From Rhodobiaceae bacterium (GTDB lineage Bacteria; Pseudomonadota; Alphaproteobacteria; Parvibaculales; Parvibaculaceae), in NCBI GenBank assembly GCA_003330885.1, contig CP030277.1:1488001-1552000 (forward strand): a stretch of 64,000 bases of DNA. The letters are read 5' to 3'. Made by a program: the position numbers and the translations under genes. Within the stretch, counting starts at the first letter, position 1, and each line of letters opens with the position of its first letter. The notes beneath the pieces are model-generated. The model did no database searches and was not told the origin of the DNA. It worked only from the letters and a program-made list of their open reading frames with translations. Positions 35,681 through 44,893 of the stretch are shown here, piece by piece.

Positions 35681-36055
35681 ATGATTGATCACATCACCAT
35701 TGCGACAAAGGATGTTGAAAAGAGTAAGGCGTTTTACGAACTTGCATTCCAGCCCCTAGGATATGAGGTCTCTTTCGGAGAAAAGAACAAGTTCTGGGCA
35801 TTTCAACTAGACAACAATGCTTTGTTCGAAATTCGCGCGGCTCGAGCAGATGAACAGCCTGTTACGAGTTCCCATGTCGCTTTTCGAGTGGTGAGCAAGA
35901 ACTACGTCGATGAGTTCCACAAGGCCTCACTGCATGCAGGTGGCAAGGACAACGGCGGACCAGGCTTGAGGCCACAATACGGTGATCGCTATTATGCATG
36001 TTTTGTACATGACCCGGACGGCCATAACATTGAAGCTATGCTAGAAGTCGAGTGA
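35681..36055 (+). CDS. VOC family glyoxalase-like protein
   Basis: 124 residues, a single vicinal-oxygen-chelate domain: MIDHITIATKDVEKSKAFYELAFQPLG (in part), FWAFQLDNNALFEIRA, and ACFVHDPDGHNIEAML with the metal Glu. Members bind Fe, Ni or Zn and act as dioxygenases, lyases or resistance proteins; the substrate is unknown. Its base usage is slightly more AT-rich than its neighbours by eye. Confidence 0.82.
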   Translation: MIDHITIATKDVEKSKAFYELAFQPLGYEVSFGEKNKFWAFQLDNNALFEIRAARADEQPVTSSHVAFRVVSKNYVDEFHKASLHAGGKDNGGPGLRPQYGDRYYACFVHDPDGHNIEAMLEVE

Positions 36056-36103
36056 TAGAGATTGTAGTTACTCTCTCAATGAGATTATCACCCAACAGTT
36101 TCG

Positions 36104-36667
36104 ATGCGGCTTTTCTATTTCAGCGACGATCCATCCATCACAGAGTTCGTTCCGCGCGCCGTCACCACGCCAGTTGATCGCCCAAAGGTCCAGGAGTGGC
36201 TCAATGGTCCACTCGTCTGGGCCGTGAGTGACAGCCACGACTTTCTCTACATGTTTCCGCGCGAATGTCCCCGCATATTGGTGTGGCCAACATCTGCAAC
36301 CACACAACAGGCTAGGAAAACATGGTTCGGAGACACGTCAGCAAGCGTGCGTGCATTTGTCGAAAAACGCTGGCTCAAACGGTTGCAGGCACGTGTCGTA
36401 TACAGATACGAACTGCCGACTGAAGCTTTTGAAGATGTCGGCGATGTTGGTATGTGGGTCAACCGGTCGGCAGTCATACCTCTGCAAACCAAAACCATCT
36501 CAGACTTGCCGGCCCGCATCAGAGACCGAGACATTGATCTCACAGCATTAGATGATCTGGCTGAATTGAAAGGTGTCTGGGATACGACCCTCCACGCCAG
36601 CGGCATCCGTCTTCGCAACGCCAAAAAATGGGGGCACCCAGGCTGGCCACATTCACCTCCCTCATGA
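36104..36667 (+). CDS. DUF6886-like protein
   Basis: 187 residues, no signal peptide or membrane segment. MRLFYFSDDPSITEFVPR, VWAVSDSHDFLYMFPRECPRILVW (in part) and YRYELPTEAFEDVGDVGMWV resemble DUF6886, known to me mainly from Gram-positive bacteria. The start begins 48 bases after the VOC gene. Function unknown. The family match is by memory of its opening motif (YFSDDPSI) and DCPR-type strand. Confidence 0.6.
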   Translation: MRLFYFSDDPSITEFVPRAVTTPVDRPKVQEWLNGPLVWAVSDSHDFLYMFPRECPRILVWPTSATTQQARKTWFGDTSASVRAFVEKRWLKRLQARVVYRYELPTEAFEDVGDVGMWVNRSAVIPLQTKTISDLPARIRDRDIDLTALDDLAELKGVWDTTLHASGIRLRNAKKWGHPGWPHSPPS

Positions 36668-36809
36668 AAGCCCAAGGGTCCTCTCGCGTTCGCCGCGTTG
36701 AGGTGTCGCTGTGTGCAGGTAAGGGCCAATGCTGAAGGACAGAAAACTAAAATTCATCAAAGGCTATCTCTGTTGAATTGATGTTTGTCACCCCACAAAG
36801 AAACCTCCT

Positions 36810-37319
36810 TCACTTTCCCTCTGGGCGATAAAACACTTGCGCGCCAATGACACCTGAGATCGTTCCATCATCCGCGAACACAGGCAGCCCGACACTCTGC
36901 GTTCGTAAATATTCTTTGCCCTCGACTGCAGAATGCGAGTCTGTTGACACAGGCCCTTCGGCTTTCACGACCAGGTCAAGGAAAGCACCTACATACTGAT
37001 CCACGAGGTTTTCCTCTGACCTGTCCAAAGTTTCTGTTGTCGGATCATTGCCGCGAACGCCAACGATTTCCGAGCCGAAAAAACGACATACCCAGCTCTT
37101 GTCATCCTGCAGCGTGTACCAGAACACCAAGGGCAGAAAACGGACCGCGTCGAGCAAATCGATCTTCGTTTCATCAGGCCCTGCGTGGGAAGAGGTCCAC
37201 CCTTTCACCACCTCCAAAAAGTCGAACAAAAACGGGTCTGTAAGCCGGAAATCCGCCCCCCATCCCGCTTTACCATCATGGCCGTCAAATCCATAATCCG
37301 ACGACTGCGTCTTTCCCAT
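36810..37319 (-). CDS. PAS-type sensory protein (PAS_5-like)
   Basis: 169 residues, soluble. WVCRFFGSEIVGVRGNDPTTETLDR (in part) and PVFADDGTISGVIGAQVFY form a PAS-like core of the COG5388 kind seen in many alphaproteobacteria. It has no output domain. The ligand is not recognisable. The start has TTGGGGG before the ATG. A second protein of this general class lies at 39760. Confidence 0.65.
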   Translation of the reverse strand: MGKTQSSDYGFDGHDGKAGWGADFRLTDPFLFDFLEVVKGWTSSHAGPDETKIDLLDAVRFLPLVFWYTLQDDKSWVCRFFGSEIVGVRGNDPTTETLDRSEENLVDQYVGAFLDLVVKAEGPVSTDSHSAVEGKEYLRTQSVGLPVFADDGTISGVIGAQVFYRPEGK

Positions 37320-37522
37320 GCGTCCCCCAAGGCGTTAACCACCTTCCCCAAAGTCTAACGGTCACACAGCTGGAGATTCGTCTCAAGACCAGGAAACCGC
37401 CGCTCTATGGTTGCTGCTTTCAGCAAAAAGAAGGGCCTCCCAGAGTGCCTCAAATCATGTTATCCTCCGCGTGAGGAATGCTGATCGGCCCTTTGATTCT
37501 TGTGAATTTGGGGCGTTTGATC

Positions 37523-38266
37523 ATGGGTGGATTTGCTACAAAGACCATTGAGGTGGGCCTGGAAGAGCGCCACGCTCGGAAGCGTGGGCGACCTCTAAGA
37601 GACGGGCCTGATCGACGTGAAGACATCATCAAAGCCTCGACACTTCTCTTTCTGAAAGACGGTTACACCAGCACAACGCTTCGACGTATTGCCCGCGCCG
37701 CTGATGTGAATGTTGCGCTGATCCACTATTACTTCACAAGCAAACAAGGGCTTTATCAGGAAGTCCTCAATTCAACACTGCAAGCGACACTAGCCACACT
37801 GAAGGATCTTCAGCAGACCCCATTGTCCGTTGACGAGATCGCCAAGGCCCTGACAGCACCCCTCTTTAAACATCCCACTCTGGTTCAAACGCTGACGATA
37901 GTAGACTCTTCACAAGAAGCACACGAAGCAACGGCAGCTGTCATGAGGCGGCTCTCACTCAGCCTCACAGCATGCATCAAGTCATTGCAGAAAACAGGAA
38001 GCATTCGCCGCGATCTGGATCCCGAATTGTTTGCACAGACCTGCCTGGACCTGTGCTGGGCACCCTTCAAGACCGATCAAGCAGGAACTATGGGCAATTA
38101 CAATGAACCACTCACGCCCTGTACCAGCGTCCTCCTGACGCGCCATGTGGAACAAAACACACTCGTTCTGGCAAGCGCGGCTGCATACAGAACGAGCCCC
38201 CCTAACGGAACAGAAAAAAGGGGGACCCAGATGGTCCCCCTCTCCGCCACTTCCCCGAAAGGGTAA
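37523..38266 (+). CDS. TetR-family transcription regulator
   Basis: 247 residues from the ATG giving MGGFATKTIEVG; the ATG 45 bases upstream has its SD directly abutting. The helix-turn-helix is DIIKASTLLFLKDGYTSTTL then RRIARAADVNVALIHYYFTSK. The C-terminal domain is shorter and the last 60 residues look unusual, running into the terminator hairpin of the opposite gene (38214-38241). No neighbour is divergent, so the target is unknown. Confidence 0.82.
   Translation: MGGFATKTIEVGLEERHARKRGRPLRDGPDRREDIIKASTLLFLKDGYTSTTLRRIARAADVNVALIHYYFTSKQGLYQEVLNSTLQATLATLKDLQQTPLSVDEIAKALTAPLFKHPTLVQTLTIVDSSQEAHEATAAVMRRLSLSLTACIKSLQKTGSIRRDLDPELFAQTCLDLCWAPFKTDQAGTMGNYNEPLTPCTSVLLTRHVEQNTLVLASAAAYRTSPPNGTEKRGTQMVPLSATSPKG
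38214..38241 (-). terminator. Rho-independent terminator of the Asn-rich protein gene
   Basis: On the minus strand AGGGGGACC-ATCTG-GGTCCCCCT is followed by a T-run (TTTTTT). It lies 27 bases beyond the stop of the Asn-rich gene, inside the last codons of the TetR gene on the plus strand. Confidence 0.85.
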
Positions 38267-38267
38267 T

Positions 38268-39296
38268 TTAGTAGCCAACGCCGCCGTTGAAGGTCGTCGC
38301 ACCGCGGAAGGCAGTTGTTTCTGATGCATAGCCACTTGATTTGCGGTTGAGGAACACCTCAGCATACCGAACATGTGATCTGCGATCAGAGCCTGCAAAG
38401 TAGGCATTGCTGCTTGGTCCACAAGCCAGACGCCCTTCATTCCCATAGTGAAGAGACTGGCCGTCCAGGCACTCTATCACCTGACCATGAGTATAGTCGG
38501 GCTGTCCGCCACCATCTGGCACTTCACCAATGGTCGCAACAAGCGCGTCGCCCATCTGGCAGTACATCAGTTCGCCGCTACCTGTCGCAATATCGATCTG
38601 AGAGGACGACACCGCAAGGTAAGCGGCTTCCTCAAGACCTTTCGCGTCAAGGCATACACCACGAACAGCACGGCTCTTGACCCGCTCTTCCTTAACAACT
38701 ACGCGCAATGGTCCAATGGAGATCGGTGCACGGGCGGCATTAACGATCGTGCCGCCGGCGCCACGGCGTTCTTCGCCAAACACATTGTTCCTCAAATTGC
38801 TGGTGTTCAACCGGCCACCAGCACGTGATGCTGCTGTTGCAGCACTCGTTGCTGCAGAATTCGCGATTGCCTCTGCAGCGGCGTTCGCGTTGGACGATGC
38901 GTTGACATTGACATCACCACCGCCTTCACCTCCACCATCGACATTGACGATGATGACGTTGTTATTATTGTTCGTGTTGTTGTTGTTATTCGTATTGTTA
39001 TTCGTATTGTTATTCGTGTTGTTGTTGTTGTTCGTGTTGTTGTTTTCGACGTCTACATCAACATCAAGGTCAAGCTTGACCTTGTTCCGAACATCCACGT
39101 TCACATCACCGCCGTCATCATCATGGCAGCCACAATCATCGTCCCAACCATCATCCCATTCGGGTTCTTCCCAACCGCCACCGCAGTCGTCTTCATACCC
39201 ACAAGCCTGTGCCTGGTCGGCGGTGAGGGTCATTACAATCGCACCTGCAGCGAACGCGAACAGGCCGAGAAAGAGAAATGTATAAAGTCGTGTCAT
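38268..39296 (-). CDS. Exported Asn/Thr-tract protein, candidate amyloid or adhesin
   Basis: 342 residues. Signal peptide 1-31 (ends DQAQA) leaves a mature N-terminus starting with Cys32. Residues 32-63 are Asp/Gly/Cys-rich; 64-84 alternate Asp, Val and Asn (DVNVDV); 85-113 are 24 Asn and 5 Thr with Thr at 88, 94, 98, 102 and 108; a Gly/Ser/Ala linker follows; and the C-terminal 170 residues are a cysteine-containing beta-rich domain. Eight Cys in the mature part fit disulfides. The DNA of the Asn tract (38958-39044) is a near-perfect AAC/AAT trinucleotide repeat. No family recognised. Confidence 0.85.
   Translation of the reverse strand: MTRLYTFLFLGLFAFAAGAIVMTLTADQAQACGYEDDCGGGWEEPEWDDGWDDDCGCHDDDGGDVNVDVRNKVKLDLDVDVDVENNNTNNNNNTNNNTNNNTNNNNNTNNNNNVIIVNVDGGGEGGGDVNVNASSNANAAAEAIANSAATSAATAASRAGGRLNTSNLRNNVFGEERRGAGGTIVNAARAPISIGPLRVVVKEERVKSRAVRGVCLDAKGLEEAAYLAVSSSQIDIATGSGELMYCQMGDALVATIGEVPDGGGQPDYTHGQVIECLDGQSLHYGNEGRLACGPSSNAYFAGSDRRSHVRYAEVFLNRKSSGYASETTAFRGATTFNGGVGY
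38958..39044 (-). repeat. Trinucleotide (AAC/AAT) repeat coding for poly-Asn
   Basis: 29 codons, 24 of them Asn, with Thr codons every four to six residues. Units of one codon can be gained or lost without breaking the frame, so the tract length may vary between strains. Confidence 0.9.
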
Positions 39297-39759
39297 TTTG
39301 GCACTCCGGAGAGCTGTTACTGCTCCATTTTTGGAGCTTTTGGGTTTCTTGACCCGATCAATGCAGATGCCATGCCGTTTTGTGAGAGCACCATCGTGTC
39401 CCTATTGCGGACCCGGGTCACGTACTTCTTTGCAACTTCACCGCCAGCACAAGCGTTAAAGGGTTAACGCGCTGAACCATCATGGAACCGATGCCACGCG
39501 CCCTCATTCCAGAAAAACAGAGGGAAACAGCCCATTCCGGAGGCACAGTTTCTCGCGTCACAGGCGCTTCGTTAAGTTTTGGCATGCTTTTCGCTGAGTG
39601 TTGGTCCAAGAAGGCCAGCGCCAGTCCCCACTGTTCTAAAACGGGATTAGTGCCGGTGGTATGAGACAGTTAGTAAGGGACCAGCGGTCGAGTGTTCCGG
39701 ACAGGGAGAGCAAAGATATGACATCTCTCTCCTACCGGCACCAAGATCTGGAAGTGTAA
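39297..39759. other. 463-base gap with no supportable gene
   Basis: The stretch is between two divergent starts. It contains the upstream region of the Asn-rich gene, an 18-bp palindrome GCGTTAA-AGGG-TTAACGC at 39453-39470, and a small GCTCC/GGAGC hairpin near 39330. An open frame of 60 codons at 39482 has no family or ribosome site that I trust. Confidence 0.6.
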
Positions 39760-40425
39760 ATGACGCATCAGACGGTACAGGGGCTACTTGACTATTGGAA
39801 TGAGCTGCGTGGCAGCCGCCCTGCTCCCAAACGCAGTGAAATAGAACCACGAGACTTGAAGCGCGTGCTACCACACGTGTTCATCCTCGAACGAAACGAC
39901 AGATGGACGTACAGATTTCGCCTCGCAGGAACAGGGCTTTGCAACGTCTACGGGATGGAATTCCGGCGCCACAATATGGCAGCGCTCTGGCAGGATGAAA
40001 GCCAACAGGAAATACTTACGCTTCTGAATGATGTCACAGGCACAGGCACAATTGGACTGGTCGAGTACACTGCAGAGACACCGGACAATCGCCAACTATC
40101 GCTAGAGATGGCTCTCCTGCCTCTGGCACAGGACAATGGTGCCATCACCCGTGTATTGGGTGCCATTGTAGCTGTCGACGAATTTCCTTGGGTTGGCGAG
40201 CATATGCTGGTGAGACAGTGGGTCGACCGGGTCCAACGCCTTGACCCGGAAGAACTACCGGCGGCACCGCCAGTGATAAATGCCGCACACAAAGTGATTC
40301 AGGCAGTGCCTCCGCGACCCGCCGCCATACCGAGCCTTGGCACCCGGCGGCAGACACACACAGCTGAACGGCCTTACTTACGCCTGGTGCGCGATGCAAG
40401 CCTGCAAATTGATAAGGCAAAATAG
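39760..40425 (+). CDS. PAS_5 domain protein
   Basis: 221 residues, soluble. The first 150 residues match the COG5388/PAS_5 family: LLDYWNELRGSRPAPKRSEI, IEPRDLKRVLPHVFILER and YRFRLAGTGLCNVYGME. This family is widespread in alphaproteobacteria, often near motility or cell-cycle genes. The tail (165-221) is Pro-rich and may be disordered. GGAAG site before ATG. It stands alone upstream of the pentapeptide gene on the opposite strand. Confidence 0.78.
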   Translation: MTHQTVQGLLDYWNELRGSRPAPKRSEIEPRDLKRVLPHVFILERNDRWTYRFRLAGTGLCNVYGMEFRRHNMAALWQDESQQEILTLLNDVTGTGTIGLVEYTAETPDNRQLSLEMALLPLAQDNGAITRVLGAIVAVDEFPWVGEHMLVRQWVDRVQRLDPEELPAAPPVINAAHKVIQAVPPRPAAIPSLGTRRQTHTAERPYLRLVRDASLQIDKAK

Positions 40426-40435
40426 CGGAGAGAGT

Positions 40436-41827
40436 TCAGCCTGCCGCGGTCTTAGCGGCAGGTGCGCCGGTCTTTTTTGGCTTTTGAGCCAAAGACGCAT
40501 CTATGCCGATGACATCCGTCAGCACACATGAGCTGAAGTCGACGCCTTCGACAGTTGCGTCCGTCAGGTCCGCGCCCTCAAAGTTCGCGCCGCTCACATC
40601 AACAGACGTGAGATCCGCCCCCTGAAGAGTAGCCCCAGTGAAATCACACTGGCTTAGATCTGCGTGCGTGAGGTCAGCATCAACCAAATTGGCGCCGCGT
40701 AAGTTTGTCGGCCAGGTTCGTCCCCCACCACCGGCAATCGGCATTGCGGAAAGGTCTGCTGACACCAAAGATGCTTTCGTCATCTTTGCGCATTGGAATT
40801 TAGCGCCGCGAAGGTCCACATGGGAAAAATTCACCTGTGCCAACATGGCTCCGGAAAAATTCGCCATGGAAAAGAAACTATGCTCAAAATTCGCGTGGGT
40901 CAGGATCGCATCGCTAAACTCAGCAGCTGACAATGCAATACCCGGATGAGCAAATCCCGTAAGATCAACACCCTTAAAGACAGCCTGCTCGCCTTTTGCG
41001 CCGCCTGACATCATCCAGGCTTTGTGGTCGGCCATCAGTTCATCGACAGATATCCCTAAATCTTCAGCCGTTCTGGGCATTATCGCGCCCTCAATCGATT
41101 TCGCAGCCATGATTTCGGATTTGCGAAAACGAGCGGCAGTAAGGTCAACACCTTCCAGACAGGCGCCGTCCAACACGACACCAATCATTTCTGCGCCTTT
41201 GAGATTCGCGCGTGCAAGGTTGGCATCACTCAGGTCTGCACCATCGAGAACAGCTCCAGACAAATCAGCGCCAGTAAAATCACACCCTGACAGTCGCGCG
41301 CCTTTGAGATTTGCCTGGAACAGGTCTGTTCCTGACCCCATAGCGCGCCCCATTCGAACCTTCTCAAGGTTTGAATGTCGCAAGTTCGCATCATCAAACC
41401 GCGAGTCTGAGTTGCCATTATCTATGTAGGACAACTCGCCTTCATCAGACTGGCGCATAATCTGCCCTTCACGCAGATCACTGTCCGTCAGGTCTGCACC
41501 TTCCAGATTTGCCCTGGCAAAACGGGCGCCACGGAGGTCTGCCCGCGTCAAATCAGCATTAGAAAAATCAACGCCGGTTAGGTCCGCACCAAACAAATTG
41601 GCCCGCGTGAGGAGCGCACCTTTAAAACTCGCATTTGCCGCATGAAGCCCAACCAGCTCAGCATCAGACAAGTCAATTTTGTCGAAGCGAAGTGATTCAA
41701 CATTTTTGTGGCTGAGATTGAGACGGTCGCCACCGCGTTGGCGCTTTACATACTTCATGTGAAGTTGAAGCGCGTTCTTAAGCTCCTGGATATTCATCCG
41801 AGCATAATCGACAGCAGAGTCTGACAT
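40436..41827 (-). CDS. Pentapeptide-repeat protein
   Basis: 463 residues from the ATG giving MSDSAVDYARMN; a start 18 bases upstream is less likely. After a 55-residue helical N-terminal region with IQELKNALQLHMKYVKRQRGG, roughly 45 A(D/N)LXX units form a right-handed beta-helix in at least two blocks, split near residue 255 by VDLTAARFRKSEIMA and a helical insertion. No signal peptide. Such helices may mimic DNA or act as scaffolds; no gyrase partner is nearby. The function is unknown. Confidence 0.9.
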   Translation of the reverse strand: MSDSAVDYARMNIQELKNALQLHMKYVKRQRGGDRLNLSHKNVESLRFDKIDLSDAELVGLHAANASFKGALLTRANLFGADLTGVDFSNADLTRADLRGARFARANLEGADLTDSDLREGQIMRQSDEGELSYIDNGNSDSRFDDANLRHSNLEKVRMGRAMGSGTDLFQANLKGARLSGCDFTGADLSGAVLDGADLSDANLARANLKGAEMIGVVLDGACLEGVDLTAARFRKSEIMAAKSIEGAIMPRTAEDLGISVDELMADHKAWMMSGGAKGEQAVFKGVDLTGFAHPGIALSAAEFSDAILTHANFEHSFFSMANFSGAMLAQVNFSHVDLRGAKFQCAKMTKASLVSADLSAMPIAGGGGRTWPTNLRGANLVDADLTHADLSQCDFTGATLQGADLTSVDVSGANFEGADLTDATVEGVDFSSCVLTDVIGIDASLAQKPKKTGAPAAKTAAG

Positions 41828-41905
41828 AGGTGGGCCTTTTCCCAATACGACATCCTACTATCGCTCTATGCCTGTTTATTTTTCGTAAATCATACCCGTA
41901 ATACA

Positions 41906-41940
41906 CAGGGCCATGTCCGGTTCACCCAAACATGGCCCTG
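41906..41940. terminator. Hairpin between GMC oxidoreductase and pentapeptide genes
   Basis: CAGGGCCATGT and ACATGGCCCTG pair perfectly (11 bp) around a 13-base loop, 25 bases beyond the GMC stop. No U-tract follows on the minus strand, so it is a structural terminator candidate. Confidence 0.55.
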
Positions 41941-41964
41941 CACCATTAAGAATTGAGTAAGAGT

Positions 41965-43611
41965 TTATGCCGCGTTTGCGGCATCATCTTCCGCAATACG
42001 CACAGGTTCCGCAGGAAGCGGTGCTTTCCCCAACATGTCATCAGAGATCTTCTCTGCGATCATAATAGTCGGGGCATTGGTGTTTCCGCCAATGAGCGTC
42101 GGCATGACGGATGCATCCACAACCCTGAGCCCCTCAAGTCCGTGCACGCGGCACCGGTGATCAACGACGGCCATGTCGTCATTACCCATTTTCGCCGTAC
42201 CAACCGGGTGATAAATGGTTTCCGCCTTTTCGCGGATCCAGGCATCAATCTGTTCGTCCGTTTGAACATGCGCACCAGGCATCACTTCATCCCCAGAGTA
42301 AGGAGCCATCGCAGGTTGTCTCAGAATATTCCGTACCATCTTCACGCCATCACGCATGACGGTGCGGTCATTCAAAGATTCCAGATAGTTGGGTTGAATG
42401 AGTGCCGGTGCTTCAGGGTCCGTTGATTTCAAACCGATGTACCCTCGGCTTTCCGGCCGCAACTGACAGACATGAACTGTGTATCCATGGCCATACGGGT
42501 CAGCGCGCGCATGATCCTGCATCACTGCGGCAACGAAGTGGATCTGCACATCTGGCATCTCCAACTCAGGACGTGTTTTGAGGAAGCCACCAGCTTCAAG
42601 GCCATTCGATGTCCCAAGACCTGATTTGAAGAACACATATTGCATGCCTGTCATTAACATACGCGCTGGGTTGGTCTGACTGTGCAAAGAGACCGGCTGC
42701 AGACATTCTTCGATCACCGTCGCGTCCAAATGGTCCTGCATATTTTGACCGACACCCGGAAGGTCAGCCACAACATCGATCCCAAACTTCCGCAGATACT
42801 CACCGTTACCAATGCCTGACAGCATAAGGGTTTGAGGTGAGTTGATGGCACCACCACTCAGCACAACTTCTTTGCCAGCCCGCGCTTGTACTGTGTTGCC
42901 CTTCTGGGTGTATTCGACACCAACAGCCTTTTTGCCCTCAAAGAGAATGCGCGACGTCAGGGCTTCTGTCTCAACCGTCAGATTTGGACGATCCAGAATG
43001 GGAGTCAGATACCCTTTCGCGGCACTACACCGCTGATTGTTTTTAATTGTCAGATGGTAAGGACCAACACCTTCCTGTTGAGGACCGTTGAAATCCTTTG
43101 TCGACGGGTGTCCAGCCTGAACGCCAGCTTCCTTAAACGCATCAAACAACACATTCGTATTTTGTACGTCAGAAACGCCAAGCGGGCCTTCTCCGCCGTG
43201 GAATTCGTCTGATCCGCCGTCATAACCTTCTGAACGCTTGAAATAGGGAAGCACGTCGGCGAACCCCCAACCTTCAAGGCCCAGCTGACGCCAATGATCA
43301 TAGTCACGTGCATGACCGCGAATATAGATCATGCCGTTAATGGAAGAGGAACCGCCAAGCACCTTGCCGCGTGGCCAGAACAAACGGCGATTGTTGAGGT
43401 AGGGCTGCCCCTCCGTATCATAGTTCCAATTCGTCTTGGTATTATTGCCGATCAACTGCCCAACACCTGCGGGCATGTGGATCATGATGCTCTTGTCCTT
43501 GGGACCTGCTTCCAGCAAAAGAACCTTGTTCTTGGGGTCTGCGGACAATCGGTTGGCGAGCACGCATCCAGCACTGCCGGCGCCTATAATGATGTAGTCA
43601 AATTCGCTCAT
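41965..43611 (-). CDS. GMC-family FAD oxidoreductase, choline/alcohol dehydrogenase-like
   Basis: 548 residues from the ATG giving MSEFDYIIIGAGSAG. FAD-binding GAGSAGCVLANRLS, the GMC signatures GKVLGGSSSINGMIYIRG and GGAINSPQTLMLSGIG, and the catalytic His/Asn region YHPVGTAKMG are present. The family oxidises primary alcohols (choline, alkanols, PEG) with a quinone or O2 as acceptor. No betaine-aldehyde dehydrogenase is beside it, so choline is not certain. GGGAG site upstream. Confidence 0.9.
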   Translation of the reverse strand: MSEFDYIIIGAGSAGCVLANRLSADPKNKVLLLEAGPKDKSIMIHMPAGVGQLIGNNTKTNWNYDTEGQPYLNNRRLFWPRGKVLGGSSSINGMIYIRGHARDYDHWRQLGLEGWGFADVLPYFKRSEGYDGGSDEFHGGEGPLGVSDVQNTNVLFDAFKEAGVQAGHPSTKDFNGPQQEGVGPYHLTIKNNQRCSAAKGYLTPILDRPNLTVETEALTSRILFEGKKAVGVEYTQKGNTVQARAGKEVVLSGGAINSPQTLMLSGIGNGEYLRKFGIDVVADLPGVGQNMQDHLDATVIEECLQPVSLHSQTNPARMLMTGMQYVFFKSGLGTSNGLEAGGFLKTRPELEMPDVQIHFVAAVMQDHARADPYGHGYTVHVCQLRPESRGYIGLKSTDPEAPALIQPNYLESLNDRTVMRDGVKMVRNILRQPAMAPYSGDEVMPGAHVQTDEQIDAWIREKAETIYHPVGTAKMGNDDMAVVDHRCRVHGLEGLRVVDASVMPTLIGGNTNAPTIMIAEKISDDMLGKAPLPAEPVRIAEDDAANAA

Positions 43612-43777
43612 TCTGGATCTTCTCCCGTTCAGCCAATCCCGCTTACCCTCGGCAGAAACCGCCGCGCGCCGCATTATGGCTCACTTTTTCTTTGAACCCA
43701 TAATCGACCGAGTTCAATCATGACGCAAGCGTCAACTTTGAATTTTCGGCTGAAAACGGTGCTCCGGCGTCCCTGCG

Positions 43778-44677
43778 TCAAGGAACGAGCGTGACAACCG
43801 TCCGTCGGTTAAGCGGCTCCCTCACGCCATCGCCTGTCTGCACAGCAAGGCGGCTTTCACCATATCCAATCACCTCAACAGCGTCGGCAAGCGCCCCCAT
43901 TTCAATGAGGGTGAGCTTCACAACTTCTGCGCGACGCACAGAGAGCTCATCATTGTAGAAGGAGGACCCTGATGTATCCGTATGGCCCGCAGCGATGATT
44001 TTGCTGTGACCCCCTGCTCTGGCAGCATCAATCGAGGTAGAGAGAACTTCCAATGCCTCCGCGGACAGGAACCACTCATCGAACCCGAAATAGACGATGA
44101 ATTCCGCTGCATCGGGAAGCGCAATTACGGGCTCTGGTGCAGGCGCAAGATCCACTTCAAGACGCCCCATCTGGGTCAGGAATCTGGCACGGCATTGATA
44201 AAGCTGCTCTGCAGGAGCTCCCAGCGATAATTCATGAGCCCAGCAATCGTACGCAGCCTGCGCGCGAGCAGCCATGTCCGGCGCGATTTCTTTGGCACCA
44301 CGTGAAAATGCACTCATCAGCCGATCGCGCGCGTTTTGCAGGTCTTCCTTGGCGGCGCCTTCGCCCGATGGCTGCAAGGGTGTCACATCTCCACCGTTTC
44401 CAGCCAGAATGGCCCGTTCGGCATAAAAATCAGCGCTATCACCAGCGCCAAATCCGCTGCCGCGGCTAACCGCAAGATCAAGGTAATGCTTGTAGAGCGC
44501 CTGCTGAAACGCTGAGCCGGACGGGCTCATGTCTTGGGCATCATCAACAAGGGATGCACAGCTCGCCAGAAACACAGCGGTCAGCCCAACAAAAAGAGGC
44601 CTCAAAAGTGAAAATACACCGCTCTTTCTCGAATTATGGTTAATTATGCGTTGCCCCAAACTCTGCGCATCTGACAT
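43778..44677 (-). CDS. OmpA-family lipoprotein
   Basis: 299 residues. A 38-residue signal peptide with lipobox FLASC (Cys about 40) anchors it; residues 60-180 are helical with unknown role; the C-terminal 120 residues are an OmpA-like peptidoglycan-binding domain with GHTDTSGSSFYNDELSVRRAE. It should tether the outer membrane to the cell wall. An AAGGG site lies eight bases before the ATG. A hairpin of GCGTAC/GTACGC lies upstream near 44711. Confidence 0.85.
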   Translation of the reverse strand: MSDAQSLGQRIINHNSRKSGVFSLLRPLFVGLTAVFLASCASLVDDAQDMSPSGSAFQQALYKHYLDLAVSRGSGFGAGDSADFYAERAILAGNGGDVTPLQPSGEGAAKEDLQNARDRLMSAFSRGAKEIAPDMAARAQAAYDCWAHELSLGAPAEQLYQCRARFLTQMGRLEVDLAPAPEPVIALPDAAEFIVYFGFDEWFLSAEALEVLSTSIDAARAGGHSKIIAAGHTDTSGSSFYNDELSVRRAEVVKLTLIEMGALADAVEVIGYGESRLAVQTGDGVREPLNRRTVVTLVP

Positions 44678-44893
44678 GGAATTCGCCCTTTATTGACCCA
44701 AATTTGCCGCGTACGCCCCTGTACGCTTGCGATTTTGTTTATAGCGCGATGAATGAGGCGCTGACCAGCCATTCTCCAATCCCGCACCTTGGTTGTATTT
44801 CAATGCGATAAGACCTCTTTAACCCGCATTCTCTAGCGTGAAACCAGCAATTGCCGCGCTGCGGCGGCAGGTATGTTGCGGAGGATGAAACGC

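Noticed and set aside
38958-39044. Repeat considered as CRISPR or intergenic satellite
   Set aside because: It is an in-frame trinucleotide repeat with no spacers.
38677-39285. A frame rich in Leu and Phe antisense to the Asn-rich protein
   Set aside because: It is the reverse reading of the AAC/AAT repeat and not a membrane protein gene.
33815-39470. GTTAAC elements as a shared signature of the CsgG and Asn-rich promoters
   Set aside because: The same hexamer occurs in other gaps (about 4173, 37334 and 56081), so a specific link is not supported.
39482-39664. 60-codon frame in the 463-base gap
   Set aside because: No ribosome site or recognisable composition.
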